DNA of 64,000 bases, taken from Symsagittifera roscoffensis. Lineage: Eukaryota; Xenacoelomorpha; Acoela; Convolutidae. Positions 11,647-22,775 of this stretch are shown here, one piece after another (position 1 is the first letter of the stretch; each line of letters opens with the position of its first letter). The translations under genes were made by a program, and so were the position numbers. The notes below the pieces were generated by a model. It saw only the letters and a program-made list of their open reading frames with translations. It did not search any database and was not told the DNA's origin. The stretch spans positions 13,645,872 through 13,709,871 of the forward strand of contig NC_087068.1 of the NCBI RefSeq assembly GCF_963678635.1, in the 5' to 3' direction.

Positions 11647-12049
11647 TTCTCAACTTGTCACTTCTTAATGCCTTTACACTCAATTCGATTACTAGTGACC
11701 TTATAGTTTGACTATCAATAATAATGACACAACACAATAAATTTCACAAGATTCTATTAAATAGTGACCACGAATCCCTGTATGTTATCAGAGTACATTT
11801 TGTATATAAGCTATTCACACTAACCGATTATCGGTCGTAAGATTTGAGAACTAGCACAATATGATGTTATCAGTCAATTTAAAAGATAGTGTACTCATTA
11901 GCCAATCAAGCACAAATTATGTTGATTTAAAATCAAAGAAAAATAACAGAATAAGAATACCTCTATGGAAAACGTATGTGTATTGTACTTTTAGTCGGTC
12001 GCATTACAAAAGTCGAACTTGTATTTTATAGAAAAAGCTTTCCCCGCTT

Positions 12050-12215
12050 GGTGCTGCACCAAACAGACAAAACTTTGAAGGCAGTAATTTTCTCAAGTGG
12101 GCGTCTATTGCACCCACCGAGTACTGTGTTACCTATCTGCCTTCGGACTGCCCGAGGTAGACCTACTAAAATCCTCAGGGCAGTCACTTTTCGCAAAAAC
12201 GTAATGGGTTTCAAT
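12050..12215 (-). promoter_or_regulatory. Conserved leader RNA structure, element A copy
   Basis: On the sense (minus) strand there is a lower stem GACTGCCCTGAGG / CCTCGGGCAGTC. Next comes an outer stem GAAGGCAG / CTGCCTTC enclosing a hairpin GTGGGTG / CGCCCAC. A palindrome TTGGTGCAGCACCAA follows. The same layout with compensating base changes is seen in C and twice in B. A packaging, dimerisation or translation role is inference only. Confidence 0.65.
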
Positions 12216-12417
12216 CCACACCAATGAATTACGCTCTTTTTAGTTTAGACTTAGTGTCGCGAATATCCGAGTTCGGACCTGTTTTGTTTTGGTCTGGTCT
12301 TTATTGAAAGGCAAGTTACCAGTGCAGTCACTGATTCCTAGCCTGTCTGTTATTAACCTAATACTTCTCACTATAATCTTTTCTTCCGTTTACCTAAGTC
12401 CTTTAATAAAATAATAC

Positions 12418-12790
12418 CTCTCCGGGTTGACAAAAAAATATATATCCCTCCGGATTGGCAAAAATAGGACCCTTCCGGATTGGCAAATTGAGACCCCTCC
12501 GGATTGGGACCCCTCTGGGATAGCAATTATAAGACCTCTCCGGATTGGGACCTCTCCTCCGGTTTTGTGAAAACAAGACCCTCCGGATTGGGACCCCTCC
12601 GTATTTGAAAAAATTTGGACCCCTCCGGATTGGGAGCCCTCTGGTTTTGCAAAATTAGCTTTTCGGAGATTTCCTTGATTTCCAACCTATACCCCTCCGG
12701 ATAAGTTCTCCGATGCTATTATGATGTTTGAATTAACTAGGAAGGGTATGTGATCCTTTCCTAGACCCTTCCGGATTGAAGTTAAGCCTC
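12418..12790. repeat. Cluster of degenerate CCCTCCGGATTGG motifs in the leader of element A
   Basis: At least ten imperfect copies of a motif near CCCCTCCGGATTGG, spaced at about 20-50 bp. Single copies are scattered through the rest of the leader. The sense strand of the element carries the complement, AATCCGGAGGGG. Confidence 0.8.
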
Positions 12791-14619
12791 TTACTTGACA
12801 ATTCACGCAAACGGTGAAGGGTTTTATCGCTTGACTAACTTCGGCTCGATTAATGTTTTCTTGTGCCTTTAGCCTTCCCTTTTTGTCTAGAATAGCCTAA
12901 AATTACTTTGTTCAACCGCTTTTACTTTTTGGTAGGGGTGTAAGGGCTTTCCTAAAACAAATTTATAAAACGTGAAGGGTCTACCCTCCCAAATTGGTGA
13001 ATTTGCTAAAAACAATCTCAAAAAAATTTTCACGCTTTTTTTTCGAAAAACTTTTGTCCCTATCAGTAAGCTAAGCTAATTTCTGATCTTTTGGTACCAA
13101 AATCAACTGGATCTGTCCAGTAGTTCCAAAGTTATTAACCAAAACGTCTTTTTTCTTAAGTCAAGAAGTTTCTCTCTTATATGTTCCGCCTAACTTTTTC
13201 CGCAATTCCGTTATTTTTGACCTAAAAATTATTGATCCGAGCTCAAAAGGCCTATATTCTTCTAGTTCAATGCAAAAGACCCGATCTAAAATGCTTTAGT
13301 TGAAAAAATTTGCGAAAAACTATGCTACCTGGACCCCTCCGGATTGATGAATCCACTAAATCAAACACGTTAAGTTCGATTTCTCTGCAACCCGGAAGGC
13401 TTTTGGGAAGCGGGTTTTAGAATCTGTAGATTCAATAGTGGACGTTGTCCGAACAACTATTTTTACTGTCCTAACTCAAAAATTTCAAAAAAAATTTTAA
13501 ATTTATATTGTATCGTTTTCTCAAAAATCACGAAAATTCGGTTTTTGGTAGCAAAATAGTTCCAACCACTTCCGAACTAAACTTAACCGGTTCTATCTAT
13601 TGTAGTAGTGCCATTACGATGTAACCCACTAATTTAGCGCCTTTTTCCGTTTCAAAAAATGTCGATATCTCAAAAATCGCGATTTGTGGGGGGATCAAAA
13701 TATCGCTATTTTGACCCTAATAACCGGTCTGCTTTCTGTGTTTTTCAATGAAACACGATATAGGAGTATTAATATAGGCTATATAAGTAATAAAATTAGT
13801 AATACTATACCCATTTGGGTTTGTTTAATATCCGAATTAAGGTGCTTAACTCGGATATTCGCAGTTCGGTGAAGGGTCACTACAGTGTAGCACTGTCGAG
13901 ACCCCACATATTACTATCTTAATTTCTGTACCAAAAGAGATACAAATTTTGTTAACGATACCCAACAGTCTATTGTTGCTGTCATTGAGCCCCTTCTTGT
14001 TGCTCCTTGTACTGCTTGCCGGATCAGTCGTCTCCCAAGACCCTTCCCAATTGAGCGCAAATCAGCTGACCCTTCCGGATTGAGCAATTTCTCATTAACG
14101 TGCTTAAATGCTCAAATAACCCTACAGTACAAGCCTCACCAACGGGCTACAAAATTGATCGTAACAATCCTGAATGATATAAATGCCTATAACAACAATA
14201 TATCTATCAACAACAAACGGGGGGGTCGGATCACATCTTGTCTGGGGGCGATGATTTCTACTGATTTTTTACTCTTTTTTTTTTACTGTTTTTGGTTTTT
14301 TTTTCGGATTTTTTTATGTTTTTTGTTTTTCTTGGGTACTATAATACTTTTTGCTTGTTTTTATTTATAGCTTCAAGTGTTTTTGGTCACAAACCTCTCA
14401 GGGAACGAGGGGATGGCCGATCCCCCCACCCTTCCTGATTCGTGAATTTTCGGTCTTAACTAGGGTAAAAAGCTATTCACGGTAATCCAGAAGGCTTCCG
14501 CGTTCCAAACTACCCTTCCGCCCCGGCGGTTTAGGTCTATTAAGAGCGTTAATGTGAGTATCCGCTCAGCGCGGAATGCTCGTAAACGGTTCTGCCGGTC
14601 ATGATGTTAAAAAGAATAA

Positions 14620-14634
14620 CACCCAGGAGCGCCA
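14620..14634 (-). other. Primer-binding site of element A
   Basis: Minus strand reads TGGCGCTCCTGGGTG, starting 12 bp inside the LTR end. The same 15 bases occur at the same place in B, C and D. TGG at the start fits pairing with a tRNA 3' CCA end. I could not assign the tRNA. Confidence 0.85.
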
Positions 14635-14646
14635 TAAAAACATCTA

Positions 14647-15794
14647 TGTAACATTCGCCCGGAAGATAAATATCGATGGAAAATAAAGCTAGGTTCTAAG
14701 ACGACTGGCCAACGTCTAAACAGAGCTCTACATGCTTTTTACCGTCTCTACCAAGCCAGTTCTTTCGGTGGTCTTTCTAACATCGGGTCGACAAAAACGT
14801 TACTGCTTTCGGCTTCGGTCAAAACACTCAAATTAACTTGATTACATGCAGAAATAGTGAGCTCATGGCTGGGTCTCAGTATCCCCAGACCACGAGGTCA
14901 CTCCTAAAGTTAGGGCTACTACTCTTTATTGATATATTATTGTTTTTGTTCAGTAGATAAAAGTCATCATCTCCATCGAAGATTGATCAACCCTTTCCCC
15001 CAACTCCTAGCTTCTCATACTAGCAAAATGAATACAGATGTTAATTAAATTCAAATCAGGACATAATAGGGAAGCTAAAAGTTTGTATAAAATGCTAGGA
15101 GTTTCAGTCCCGAGACCCCTCCGGATTCTTGAATCCGGGTAAATAAGACCTTCATCTTCCTCCCGGAAGGCTGTCTTCCACCCTTCACCGTTATCGCAAC
15201 GGCCTTGCAACTATTGTAGCGACACAATAGTTGCAAGGCCGTTGCGAACAACGGTAAAGGGTGGAAGACAGCCTTCAGGAAGGAAGATAAGGGTCTTATT
15301 TCCCCGCATTCAAGAATCCGGAGGGGTCTCGGGACTGGAAATTATATCATTTTTTACAAACTTTTAGCTTCCCTATTATGTCCTGAATTGAATTTAATTA
15401 ACATCTGAAATCATTTTGCTAGGAGGAGAAGCTAGGATTTGGGGGAAGGGGTTGATCCATCATCGATGGAGATGATGATTTTTATCTACTGACAAAAACA
15501 AAAATAATTCAATAAATAGTAGTAGCCGTGTTTTTAGGAGTGACCTCGTGGTCTGGGGATACTGAGACCCAGCCATGAGCTCACTATTTCTGCATGTAAT
15601 TAAGTTAATTTGAGTTTTTTGACCGAAACCGAAAGCAGTAACGTTTCTGTCGACCCGATGTTGAAAAGACCACCAAAAGAACTGGTTTGGTAGAGACGGT
15701 GAAAAGCATGTAAAGCTCTGTTTAGACGTTAGCCAGTCGTCTTAAGACCTAGATTTATTTTCCGTCGATATGTATCTTTCTGGCGAATGTTACA
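14647..15794. repeat. Large inverted duplication (palindrome) inside the LTR of element A
   Basis: Two arms of 574 bp, 14647-15220 and 15221-15794, are reverse complements at roughly 90% identity by eye. The symmetry centre sits in the loop of a 13-bp perfect hairpin (TTGCAACTATTGT / ACAATAGTTGCAA, 15205-15236) that is also present singly in the LTRs of element C. The arm divergence shows that the duplication is old. Confidence 0.9.
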
Positions 15795-16091
15795 TTTTTT
15801 GTTGTTTTCCAATCACAATTTTTATCGTTATCGCTATCGCAACTAATGTTGTTCTGTTTATTTCAGTTTTATTCTCTAAAATGGCCGTTTCTGACGTTTC
15901 TTAGAATTGTTACGTCATCAATTCGAATTTTTAAAATTTAGATATTTCCGAATACTTCAGCCTTCACGATTTGTCCAATCGTTCGAATAACGCTCTTATT
16001 CTTTCAAAACCGCCAATTTGAAAGGTTCGCTGCTAAAAAAAACTCGAAATGGCTGCGTCGGCATGTTGGTCCATTCTGATTGAATGTCACA
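14647..16091 (-). repeat. 5' LTR of element A, enlarged by an inverted duplication
   Basis: Read on the minus strand it starts TGTGACATTC (16091) and ends CGAATGTTACA (14647), the family's inverted terminal motif. It is 1445 bp long against 923 bp in element C. The first 297 bp (16091-15795) match the U3 start of C's LTR. Then comes a copy of the 3' half of the LTR in the opposite orientation (15221-15794), followed by the same half in the normal orientation (14647-15220). Confidence 0.9.
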
Positions 16092-16979
16092 CTTGCAACG
16101 ATTGTAGCGACCAGATTGGCACAGAGCAACCTTCCGGTGACGTGAAAAAGAACGATTAAAGGCCTTATTAACGAAAAAAATTGCGAAGGAGGGTAGGAAT
16201 ATTCTAGAAATTTTATTTTTAAAATTTCGATCAGAAGGGGAAAATTTCTCAGAAATACAAAAAACGGCCATTTTGACTGAAAAAGACGAAAAAACACAAC
16301 AACGACAGATATTGTGAAAAACTGTCGCACAAGAGACAAAAAATACGAGGCCTCTTATCGTGGCAACAACACACGATAAGAACCTTAGCAGTGGATATTA
16401 GTGGAGAAGGAAGCTTCGGTGGGGAAGGAATATTCCACGGAACCCTCCCGGGACACAAAATGGAAGAGATAAGAGCGTTATCTCAAGAATATTACGGGAG
16501 CGGAGGCTTGGTCCCCCAGAGACTGTTTTATGTAAAGGGACTGTATAAAACTGACTTTATAGCTACTTGAATGTCATAGAACTCTTAATTAACACCGGTA
16601 TTATTTGATTATTAGAATATGAGTAGCTAGAAAGAGGAAAGGGTCAATCCATCTCCAATGGATTTAATATAGAACTGTCACACAAAAACATATTAAAATA
16701 GGTTATTCGAGCCGTGTTTTTAATAGCAATCACGTAGTCTGAGGATCCGAGACTCATCTATGTGGTTGTGTTCGCATGTAAACGAAAGCTGATCAAAAGT
16801 CGTTTGACTGATGGCCTAAAAATGGTAACTTTTTACTTTGCCCTAGACAGACCAGAAAATCAACTGGCAAGGTCGAGACGGTGAAAAACGAGTAGGATTA
16901 AGGTAACTGACGCCTGTCAGTCGTTAATAGGTACTTTTTCTACGCTCCGTCGCTGTGTAGTATTTGGGCGAATGTTACA
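16085..16979 (+). repeat. 5' LTR of element B
   Basis: Starts TGTCACACTTG and ends GCGAATGTTACA, giving 895 bp. It has the same short inverted ends as the other LTRs but its body is strongly diverged. Its first 7 bp (16085-16091) are also the terminal bases of element A's LTR on the other strand, so the exact start is uncertain. It contains an ATCCAT / ATGGAT hairpin and an AGTCT / AGACT hairpin, whose counterparts in C have compensating changes. Confidence 0.85.
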
Positions 16980-16991
16980 TAGACGTTTTTA

Positions 16992-17006
16992 TGGCGCTCC
17001 TGGGTG
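16992..17006 (+). other. Primer-binding site of element B
   Basis: TGGCGCTCCTGGGTG, starting 12 bp after the LTR end, identical to the sites in A, C and D. Confidence 0.85.
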
Positions 17007-18589
17007 GGCCTGTCAAAGGCATGAAACCATCATGATCAGCAAGCGTTTCAGCGACGAACCCTCCGCTCCGGGCGTATGCCCGAGTTAGAGGCCTTAATGA
17101 CCGTAATTGTACTGGGGGGAAGGTGCGTACCCTCCGTCTAGTACTATTTAGCTTTTTAACTTAGTTAACACCGAAAATTCCGGGGGCCGGAGGGTTAGGT
17201 GGGAAGTCATGAGCCCGCTTGTCCCAAGGTCCCGGGACCAAAAATAATTGCAGAGAAAATTTTAAAACCAAACAAAAATAGTGTATAACCAAGAAAAAGC
17301 CAAAAATAAATTTATTTGAAAACAAAAAGTACAAAAAACAGTAAAAAATCCAAAAAAGACAAAAAACAGTAAAAAACAGAAAGTGACAGTTTATATGTTG
17401 TTTCCGGACGAGATGTGATCTGACTTTCCTATTTGTTGTTGTTTCAGATTGATTTATATCGTTTCTGATAGAAAGATTGTGTGTTTTGGTGAAGGGTTGG
17501 ATACCCTCCCTCGAGTGTAATTTGAGTGTTTAAACACGTTAATGGTGATTTTGCCGGTGACCGGAGGATAGAGTGGCAAGCTGACCGACGTGTTCCACAC
17601 TCAACAGGGACATCAGGGACAACATCCGCAACGACTGTTGGGTATCGTTGAAGCAATTTTAGTATCGTTCGTGTACTATTTCATTAAAACTTAAGTGGTG
17701 GGGGCACGATTGGCGCGGTCCGATTGTACCCTCCATCGATTACAAATTTCCGAGTTAAGGGTCTTAATTCGGGTATTTTGGTGCAAAGGAGGATATAGTA
17801 TTATTCATTAACGACTACTAAAAGGTTATTATCCTTATTACATATTACTTATTTCCTAATTAGACCCAAGAAACACCCAAATTTTGTCGAAAATTATCGA
17901 TTTTCGACCAAACTGTAGACCCCCAAATTTTTGGATATCCGAGCTTTTCCGAACAGCATAAAGCTTTTATATAGGGAGTAGCTACGTAGTTCGATCCCCT
18001 TCACTAAAGAAATTGCGTGAGAAAAGACTCAGTAAAAGTTCGAAAAAACGAAAATTTTTTGATCAAAATTATGATAATTTTCTGAATTTTGTCAATATGT
18101 TTTGGGGATCGAGTTTTTGAGTTTTTAGAGTTAGAGCAATAAAATTTTTTGCGTAAGGAGCGTGCTAGCATAACGTGCTCGGCTGCCAGAAAAATTCTTG
18201 AGTAACCCTCCGATTAGCTCCGTGGATAGAGCTAACGACTTAAGGATTGGAAAAGGAAGGAATCGGAGGGTCCAAATTTGATAGTTATTGGCCAATTTTT
18301 TGTTTCTAAACCATTCTTGGTCCAGTTTTTTGCATTATTCCAGTGCCGTACAGGGCTACTACGCTCATTTCAATTATTTTTAGGCACTTTCGACCGGAAT
18401 TGCGGAAAAAGTCTTTCAGAACCTGTACAGGTGGTGAAAAAAGGCCATTTTGACGAACGCGTTTTTGGCGATTCCTCAAAGACTAGTCATCCGATTGGGA
18501 TAACTTTGGTACCATAAGTCGACGCTTTTGTCCATTTTTCCGGATCGCAACCGTTTTTGGGTTGATTATTTCGGAAAAGAAAAATTTTT

Positions 18590-19150
18590 TAGAATTTGTT
18601 GGTTCGGAGGGTCCAAATCACGAGGAACCCTCCGAGCGGCATAAAATTTTAATAAAATCACCTTTTATCCTACTGGGAAGGTTGACCGTGTCAGCCAACC
18701 TAGTTTTAAGTCAGGTAGACCGCTTTCAGAGGCTTTACTGCGGTGACATAACCTTTTTTCTTGATTTTTGCGGAACCCTCCGAAGTAACCCTCCGGAGTC
18801 CGCTAAAACCCTTAGCAACCCTCCTTAGTGGAAAATTTCCACGAGATCGTCCAAAGAAGTTAAAACAGCCCCCCATAGAGCTTTTAGCTTGTTTTGACGC
18901 TTTTTGAAGTTTGTGGAGGAACCTTCTAAGTGAGATCGAAAAATTTGAAAATTTTGGAGGTACCCTCCGAAGTAACCCTCCGGAGTATATTAAGCATCTT
19001 ATTGACCCTCCTTAGTAAATTTAGGGGGACCCTCCGAAGTAACTTGAGTGATTAAAGTACCCTCCGAAATAACCCTCCGAGGTAGGCTAAGTGTCTTAAC
19101 AACCCTCCGAATTAACCAACCGGAGTGTCTTAAACCTTCTAACAACCTTC
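18590..19150. repeat. Cluster of ACCCTCCGAAGTAACCCTCCGGAG-like motifs in the leader of element B
   Basis: More than ten copies of ACCCTCCGAAGT / ACCCTCCGGAGT type motifs, often in pairs. The core CCTCCG is the same as in the leader repeats of A and C, but here the pyrimidine-rich version is on the sense strand. Confidence 0.75.
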
Positions 19151-19351
19151 CTTGTTAGAAACTTGGGGAATCCTTCTGTGGCAATTTGGGAAACGGAAAA
19201 TATCCATTTAATTAGGATCATATTAGGATATTAGGCGGGCTTATCAGGAGCATAGGAACCCATTTTGACCCGGAAATTCGTGATCAACTTTGGATTCTAG
19301 ATTGGGTGTATCAGAAGTACCCGAACAAATTTTTTTTTTATTGTGATTTTG

Positions 19352-19500
19352 GTTGTGTGGTTGCCTTGAGCTACTTAATAGGAAAGTTCGGGCAATCCGG
19401 GAACAAATAAAGGAAGACCTCGGTGAGTGTATTAAGCAAATACACACTCACTTGAGAAGAAAATTTGTTCCCTACTCTCGTGCACTTGGAGCAGTCCGGG
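19352..19500 (+). promoter_or_regulatory. Leader RNA structure, element B copy 1
   Basis: An outer stem GGGAACAAAT (19399-19408) / ATTTGTTCCC (19463-19472) encloses the hairpin GTGAGTGTATT (19423-19433) / AATACACACTCAC (to 19451). The module begins GGTTGCCTTGAGCTACTTA, which recurs in copy 2. Confidence 0.7.
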
Positions 19501-19537
19501 TGTGGGAGAGCTTTTTCATAGACTTTACAAGCTTTCG

Positions 19538-19690
19538 ATCAGAGGTTGCCTTGAGCTACTTAGTAGAACAGCTTTGGCAATCGCAGGACAGCTAAAAGAA
19601 GACCTCGGTGGGTGTATTAGGCAAATACACACCCACTTGAGAAGACTGTGTCCTGGGCTTCGTTCTTTCGGATCGTTCCGATTGAGGGAG
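19538..19690 (+). promoter_or_regulatory. Leader RNA structure, element B copy 2
   Basis: A diverged duplicate of copy 1, about 186 bp downstream. The hairpin is GTGGGTGTATT (19608-19618) / AATACACACCCAC (to 19636), so the A to G change on one side is matched by T to C on the other. The outer stem is a different sequence, CAGGACA (19584-19590) / TGTCCTG (19649-19655), but in the same position. Confidence 0.7.
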
Positions 19691-20124
19691 GTCTTTTTCT
19701 TTAAGACTAAGTTTTATTTATCTATTTCTGAATCATCACTGCTTTTTACCAAAGATTGTTTGATTTTAACAAAGCAGTGACTTGATAAGAGTGTGGCCGT
19801 AAATTGATACTGACGAAAGGTCGCTGTCACTTGTAGGATATTCTTATCTGATTATCGATTGTGTTTTGTGTGTTGATTATATCTTGTGTAAATTTTGTGA
19901 TACTGTTATACTATACAACAGGGTTGAGTTAGCATTATATCAATACTGAGTAGAACCTGTGTGTAACTTTAGCTGAGCCACTAGTTTGGTCGTTAAGAAA
20001 TCTAAGAGACATTTTGATACTAACGGAATTGAGTAGGCAGCGTTAAGTAATTTAACTAAATCATATTTGCGGTACGTGTGCATTATCATCAAATTACGAA
20101 TAATTTTAATTTTTTTTAAAAAGT

Positions 20125-22665
20125 ATGCAGCGCAGGGACTCGCTAGGATCGACTACTAAGATTCCCAGGCTAAGCAAGGGAAGCGCGCGGAAATTTAAAA
20201 CCAGGCGTAGCCAATCCTCGTTAACCAGCGCTTCCGACGCGTTTGCTGAAGACGAATCGACTAAAGGTCAACCTGATCTTTCAGTGGGCGAAATGAAACT
20301 AAGGAGTGAGAAAAACCTCGAGGGCAATCAAGGGCGGAACGCCGAGGTCGGGCCCGCGAGCGAAACGCTAGTGGATCCCTTTGACGAAGGGGAGCGAACG
20401 CTCATTCGACCCGACTTTGAGCCAGACGAGGACCTCGAACGGGAGGAAGTCGAGAGGACAGAGGAGACCTCGGAGCGTTCCGAGGTCGAGCCCCGGGAGG
20501 AAGTGTTGTACAGGGGGATGTCCAAGTCGGAGACTAAGAGCTATAAGTGGAGAAAAGAACCTTCACATCCGACAAGTACGCACTCATCTTTGGCCAAGCA
20601 GAGCAACAACCCGATGATGTCGAGTATGAGTCCGAGAGAAGAGCAAACGGTCTCGAAGGTAAAGAAAAGTTGGAAGTCTTTGTACGATGAGCGCATGGCG
20701 ACACTACAGGCCGAAGGTCTATCCTCTAGTTACGACCAACCGGAGATAACCCATCCGGATGTGAACTTCCCACCGTGCCCGAGGAACGACATGAGCAGGA
20801 AGGCGTCTTCTGCCTCGCCGACCAGGCCTATATCAGATGGGATAACGATGGGAGCGTCATCAACGTTTGACAGATTGATGACGTCGATGCACAAGCAAAA
20901 AGGCGGTGCGTCATCAAGTACCAGGCTACAGTCGCAGTTGACCTCGTCTTCTCTGGGGCTAACGCCGCCATTGGGGGCAACTGGTGACATAAGTGACGTG
21001 TTCGCTGGTGTAATGAATGGTCTGGATGAATTGAGACGGGACATGACTAAGAGAATAGATCAAGTTGACGAGAAAGCTCACCATGGTCGAGAGAATTTGA
21101 GAGATGAACTAACGCACATGAAGTCGCAGGCGAGGTTTGATCAGGCTCAATTGATTCGTAACACCGATCAATGCCTGGCTGAGAGCCTGGCACAGGCAAA
21201 CAAAGAGTCAGAGGAAAGAGAGGCTAGGATGACAAGAGAGATCGAGCGATTATTGAACGATCATGATAATACCTACGCCCAAACGATGACTGGCCTGGAA
21301 AAGAGGTTAGATGCCAAATCTGACTTAATGATGCGGAAGCTTGACGCGATCTTAAATGGGAGCAATTGGGGGGAGCGTTCCAACCCAAAGGAGCGCTCAC
21401 GCCATGCGAATGATGGAGAACGTACGGGCAGCAATGCCAGGGCCCAGCAGAGCTCGAGAACGTACTACGAACCTAGGAACAAGGAGCGGCCAAGGGCAGC
21501 CCCTTCGAGGCCTGGCTGGACGAACCCAGTCCCGCCTGAGGCAGATGCTACCCCGGAGACAAGATTGCCAACTGTGCCACAAGTCAGTTCAGTACCAGAT
21601 CTGACTACAGTCTCACAGGACACAACGATGTATGCCTCGATGTTCGAGCCTCTGAACAGATCCCTCGAAACATTCATTACCAAACTCTCGAATTCAACCG
21701 AGAGAGGAGAGAGGTCAAGAAGGACACTGAAAAAGCCGAAGTCATACAAGGACGAGTCCGACAGCTGCATTGATACTTGGATAGAGGTGATGAAGTTACA
21801 CTTTGAGGAAGAGAATCTCTCCAAGAAACAGGAATGCAGCGCACTAACCATCAACCTGGAGGGTACTGCACTAAATTGTGTAATGGCGAAAAGAGCCAAT
21901 GAGAGAGACAGCGCTCGCAAGATATTCGACATCCTGCTGAATCGTTTCGGCTCCGGAGTACAAGGGCACCAGGCTATGGTGAAGCTCGAAAAGAGGCGTC
22001 AAAGAGATGACGAATCCATAGACAAATTTTTGGACGACCTTGAATTGCTTAGGAGGAGAAGCAACCCCGATGAGAGAATATCCGAGCGAAACTTGGCGAC
22101 TGCTTCGAAGTTCATGGACGGAGTAAAGAGTGAGGAGTTGAAGACGATGTTGGCCACACACTTCACCCTGTCACTTGACCAGGTACCCACACCCGATGAT
22201 TTGCGTATGAAGTCACGCGAGTATTTACTCATAAAACCGAGGGCACAGAACCGTTACAGCAATTATGGTAACTACAGCGGGACAAACACTGGTGCGAACT
22301 CCAGTTGGTACAAACCTCGCGATGACATGGATAAGAGGAGGTCGTGTGCGAATTGTGGCTCGATGGACCATCACGTCTCCGCGTGTTCTGCATACAAACA
22401 GAACATGAAGGCAATAGGCTACTTTCTCGATGACGTCGACGCGACCGACGAGGATCACGAAGAGTACGTCAGAGGGCTCATCATGAAATATGGTCCGAGG
22501 TGTTTCTTCTGTAATTTGGAGGGACATTTCAAGTCGGATTGCACTCAGTTTTGGGATGCAGTAACTGACGCAAAACATCCCCGCCACGAAGAGGCGCTTT
22601 CGGGTGTAAAGGCCAGTCGAGCACGCCTGATGAACGAGGCTGACACCGAGCACCTTTACGACTAA
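20125..22665 (+). CDS. gag: gag, element B, intact 846-codon ORF
   Basis: The longest undamaged gag in the window. The ATG at 20125 follows an A/T-rich leader end and is the first good start. Residues 1-290 are charged and low in complexity. Residues 290-420 look like a coiled coil (DELRRDMTKRIDQVDEKAHH and onward). A Pro/Arg linker follows, then the capsid region from about 540 to 700 (DTWIEVMKLHFEEENLS, MDGVKSEELKTM). Two CCHC knuckles are at about 741-754 (CANCGSMDHHVSAC) and 793-806 (CFFCNLEGHFKSDC). Gag would assemble the particle and bind the RNA. The stop at 22663 probably reflects a frameshift, because in element C this region runs on into the protease. At 846 residues it is long for a Ty3/gypsy Gag. 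Confidence 0.92.
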   Translation: MQRRDSLGSTTKIPRLSKGSARKFKTRRSQSSLTSASDAFAEDESTKGQPDLSVGEMKLRSEKNLEGNQGRNAEVGPASETLVDPFDEGERTLIRPDFEPDEDLEREEVERTEETSERSEVEPREEVLYRGMSKSETKSYKWRKEPSHPTSTHSSLAKQSNNPMMSSMSPREEQTVSKVKKSWKSLYDERMATLQAEGLSSSYDQPEITHPDVNFPPCPRNDMSRKASSASPTRPISDGITMGASSTFDRLMTSMHKQKGGASSSTRLQSQLTSSSLGLTPPLGATGDISDVFAGVMNGLDELRRDMTKRIDQVDEKAHHGRENLRDELTHMKSQARFDQAQLIRNTDQCLAESLAQANKESEEREARMTREIERLLNDHDNTYAQTMTGLEKRLDAKSDLMMRKLDAILNGSNWGERSNPKERSRHANDGERTGSNARAQQSSRTYYEPRNKERPRAAPSRPGWTNPVPPEADATPETRLPTVPQVSSVPDLTTVSQDTTMYASMFEPLNRSLETFITKLSNSTERGERSRRTLKKPKSYKDESDSCIDTWIEVMKLHFEEENLSKKQECSALTINLEGTALNCVMAKRANERDSARKIFDILLNRFGSGVQGHQAMVKLEKRRQRDDESIDKFLDDLELLRRRSNPDERISERNLATASKFMDGVKSEELKTMLATHFTLSLDQVPTPDDLRMKSREYLLIKPRAQNRYSNYGNYSGTNTGANSSWYKPRDDMDKRRSCANCGSMDHHVSACSAYKQNMKAIGYFLDDVDATDEDHEEYVRGLIMKYGPRCFFCNLEGHFKSDCTQFWDAVTDAKHPRHEEALSGVKASRARLMNEADTEHLYD

Positions 22666-22775
22666 GAAGGTAAAGACACTACCTGACGAGGTGGTAGCCT
22701 CGAACCTGGAGGCAGAATCGGCTAGCCCACTCAAGGTGGATTACGGTCTGCCGTTAGGACAGCGTTGCAGAATGG

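Larger units (their letters stand above)
11647..14619 (-). other. Untranslated leader of element A
   Basis: About 3 kb between the primer-binding site and the first gag ATG, without a convincing ORF. It aligns with the leader of element C (37176-40126). It holds many CCTCCGGATT motifs (12418-12790, 13330, 14070) and, near its gag end, a conserved folded element. Short ORFs here are not shared in frame with B or C, so I do not call them genes. Confidence 0.85.
1..16091 (-). mobile_element. Element A: giant Ty3/gypsy-type LTR retrotransposon, family I, 3' end outside the window
   Basis: A minus-strand LTR element reading from its 5' LTR (16091) to the window edge. In order it has LTR, primer-binding site, 3-kb leader, gag, protease, RNase H, integrase, macro-like domain, SGNH ORF and the start of the mid ORF. 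It is colinear with and very similar to element C, so both belong to one family. Almost every ORF has nonsense codons or frameshifts and the reverse transcriptase core is deleted, so it is a dead copy. Its 3' LTR must lie to the left of this window. Confidence 0.95.
17007..20124 (+). other. Untranslated leader of element B
   Basis: About 3.1 kb from the primer-binding site to the gag ATG. It is partly alignable with the leaders of A and C near its 5' end. No ORF here looks like a real gene. It contains CCCTCCGAAGTAACCCTCCGGAG-like motifs (18590-19150) and a duplicated structured module (19352-19690). Confidence 0.85.

Noticed and set aside
11976-12227. Short ORFs in the leaders (also 13684-13872, 14080-14370, 18278-18828, 19353-19780, 39643-39879)
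   Set aside because: Not conserved in frame between elements. The conservation there is of RNA structure and short motifs.
12418-12790. CRISPR-like or satellite array
   Set aside because: Copies are imperfect, spacing is irregular, there are no unique spacers of uniform size, and the setting is a eukaryotic retroelement leader.
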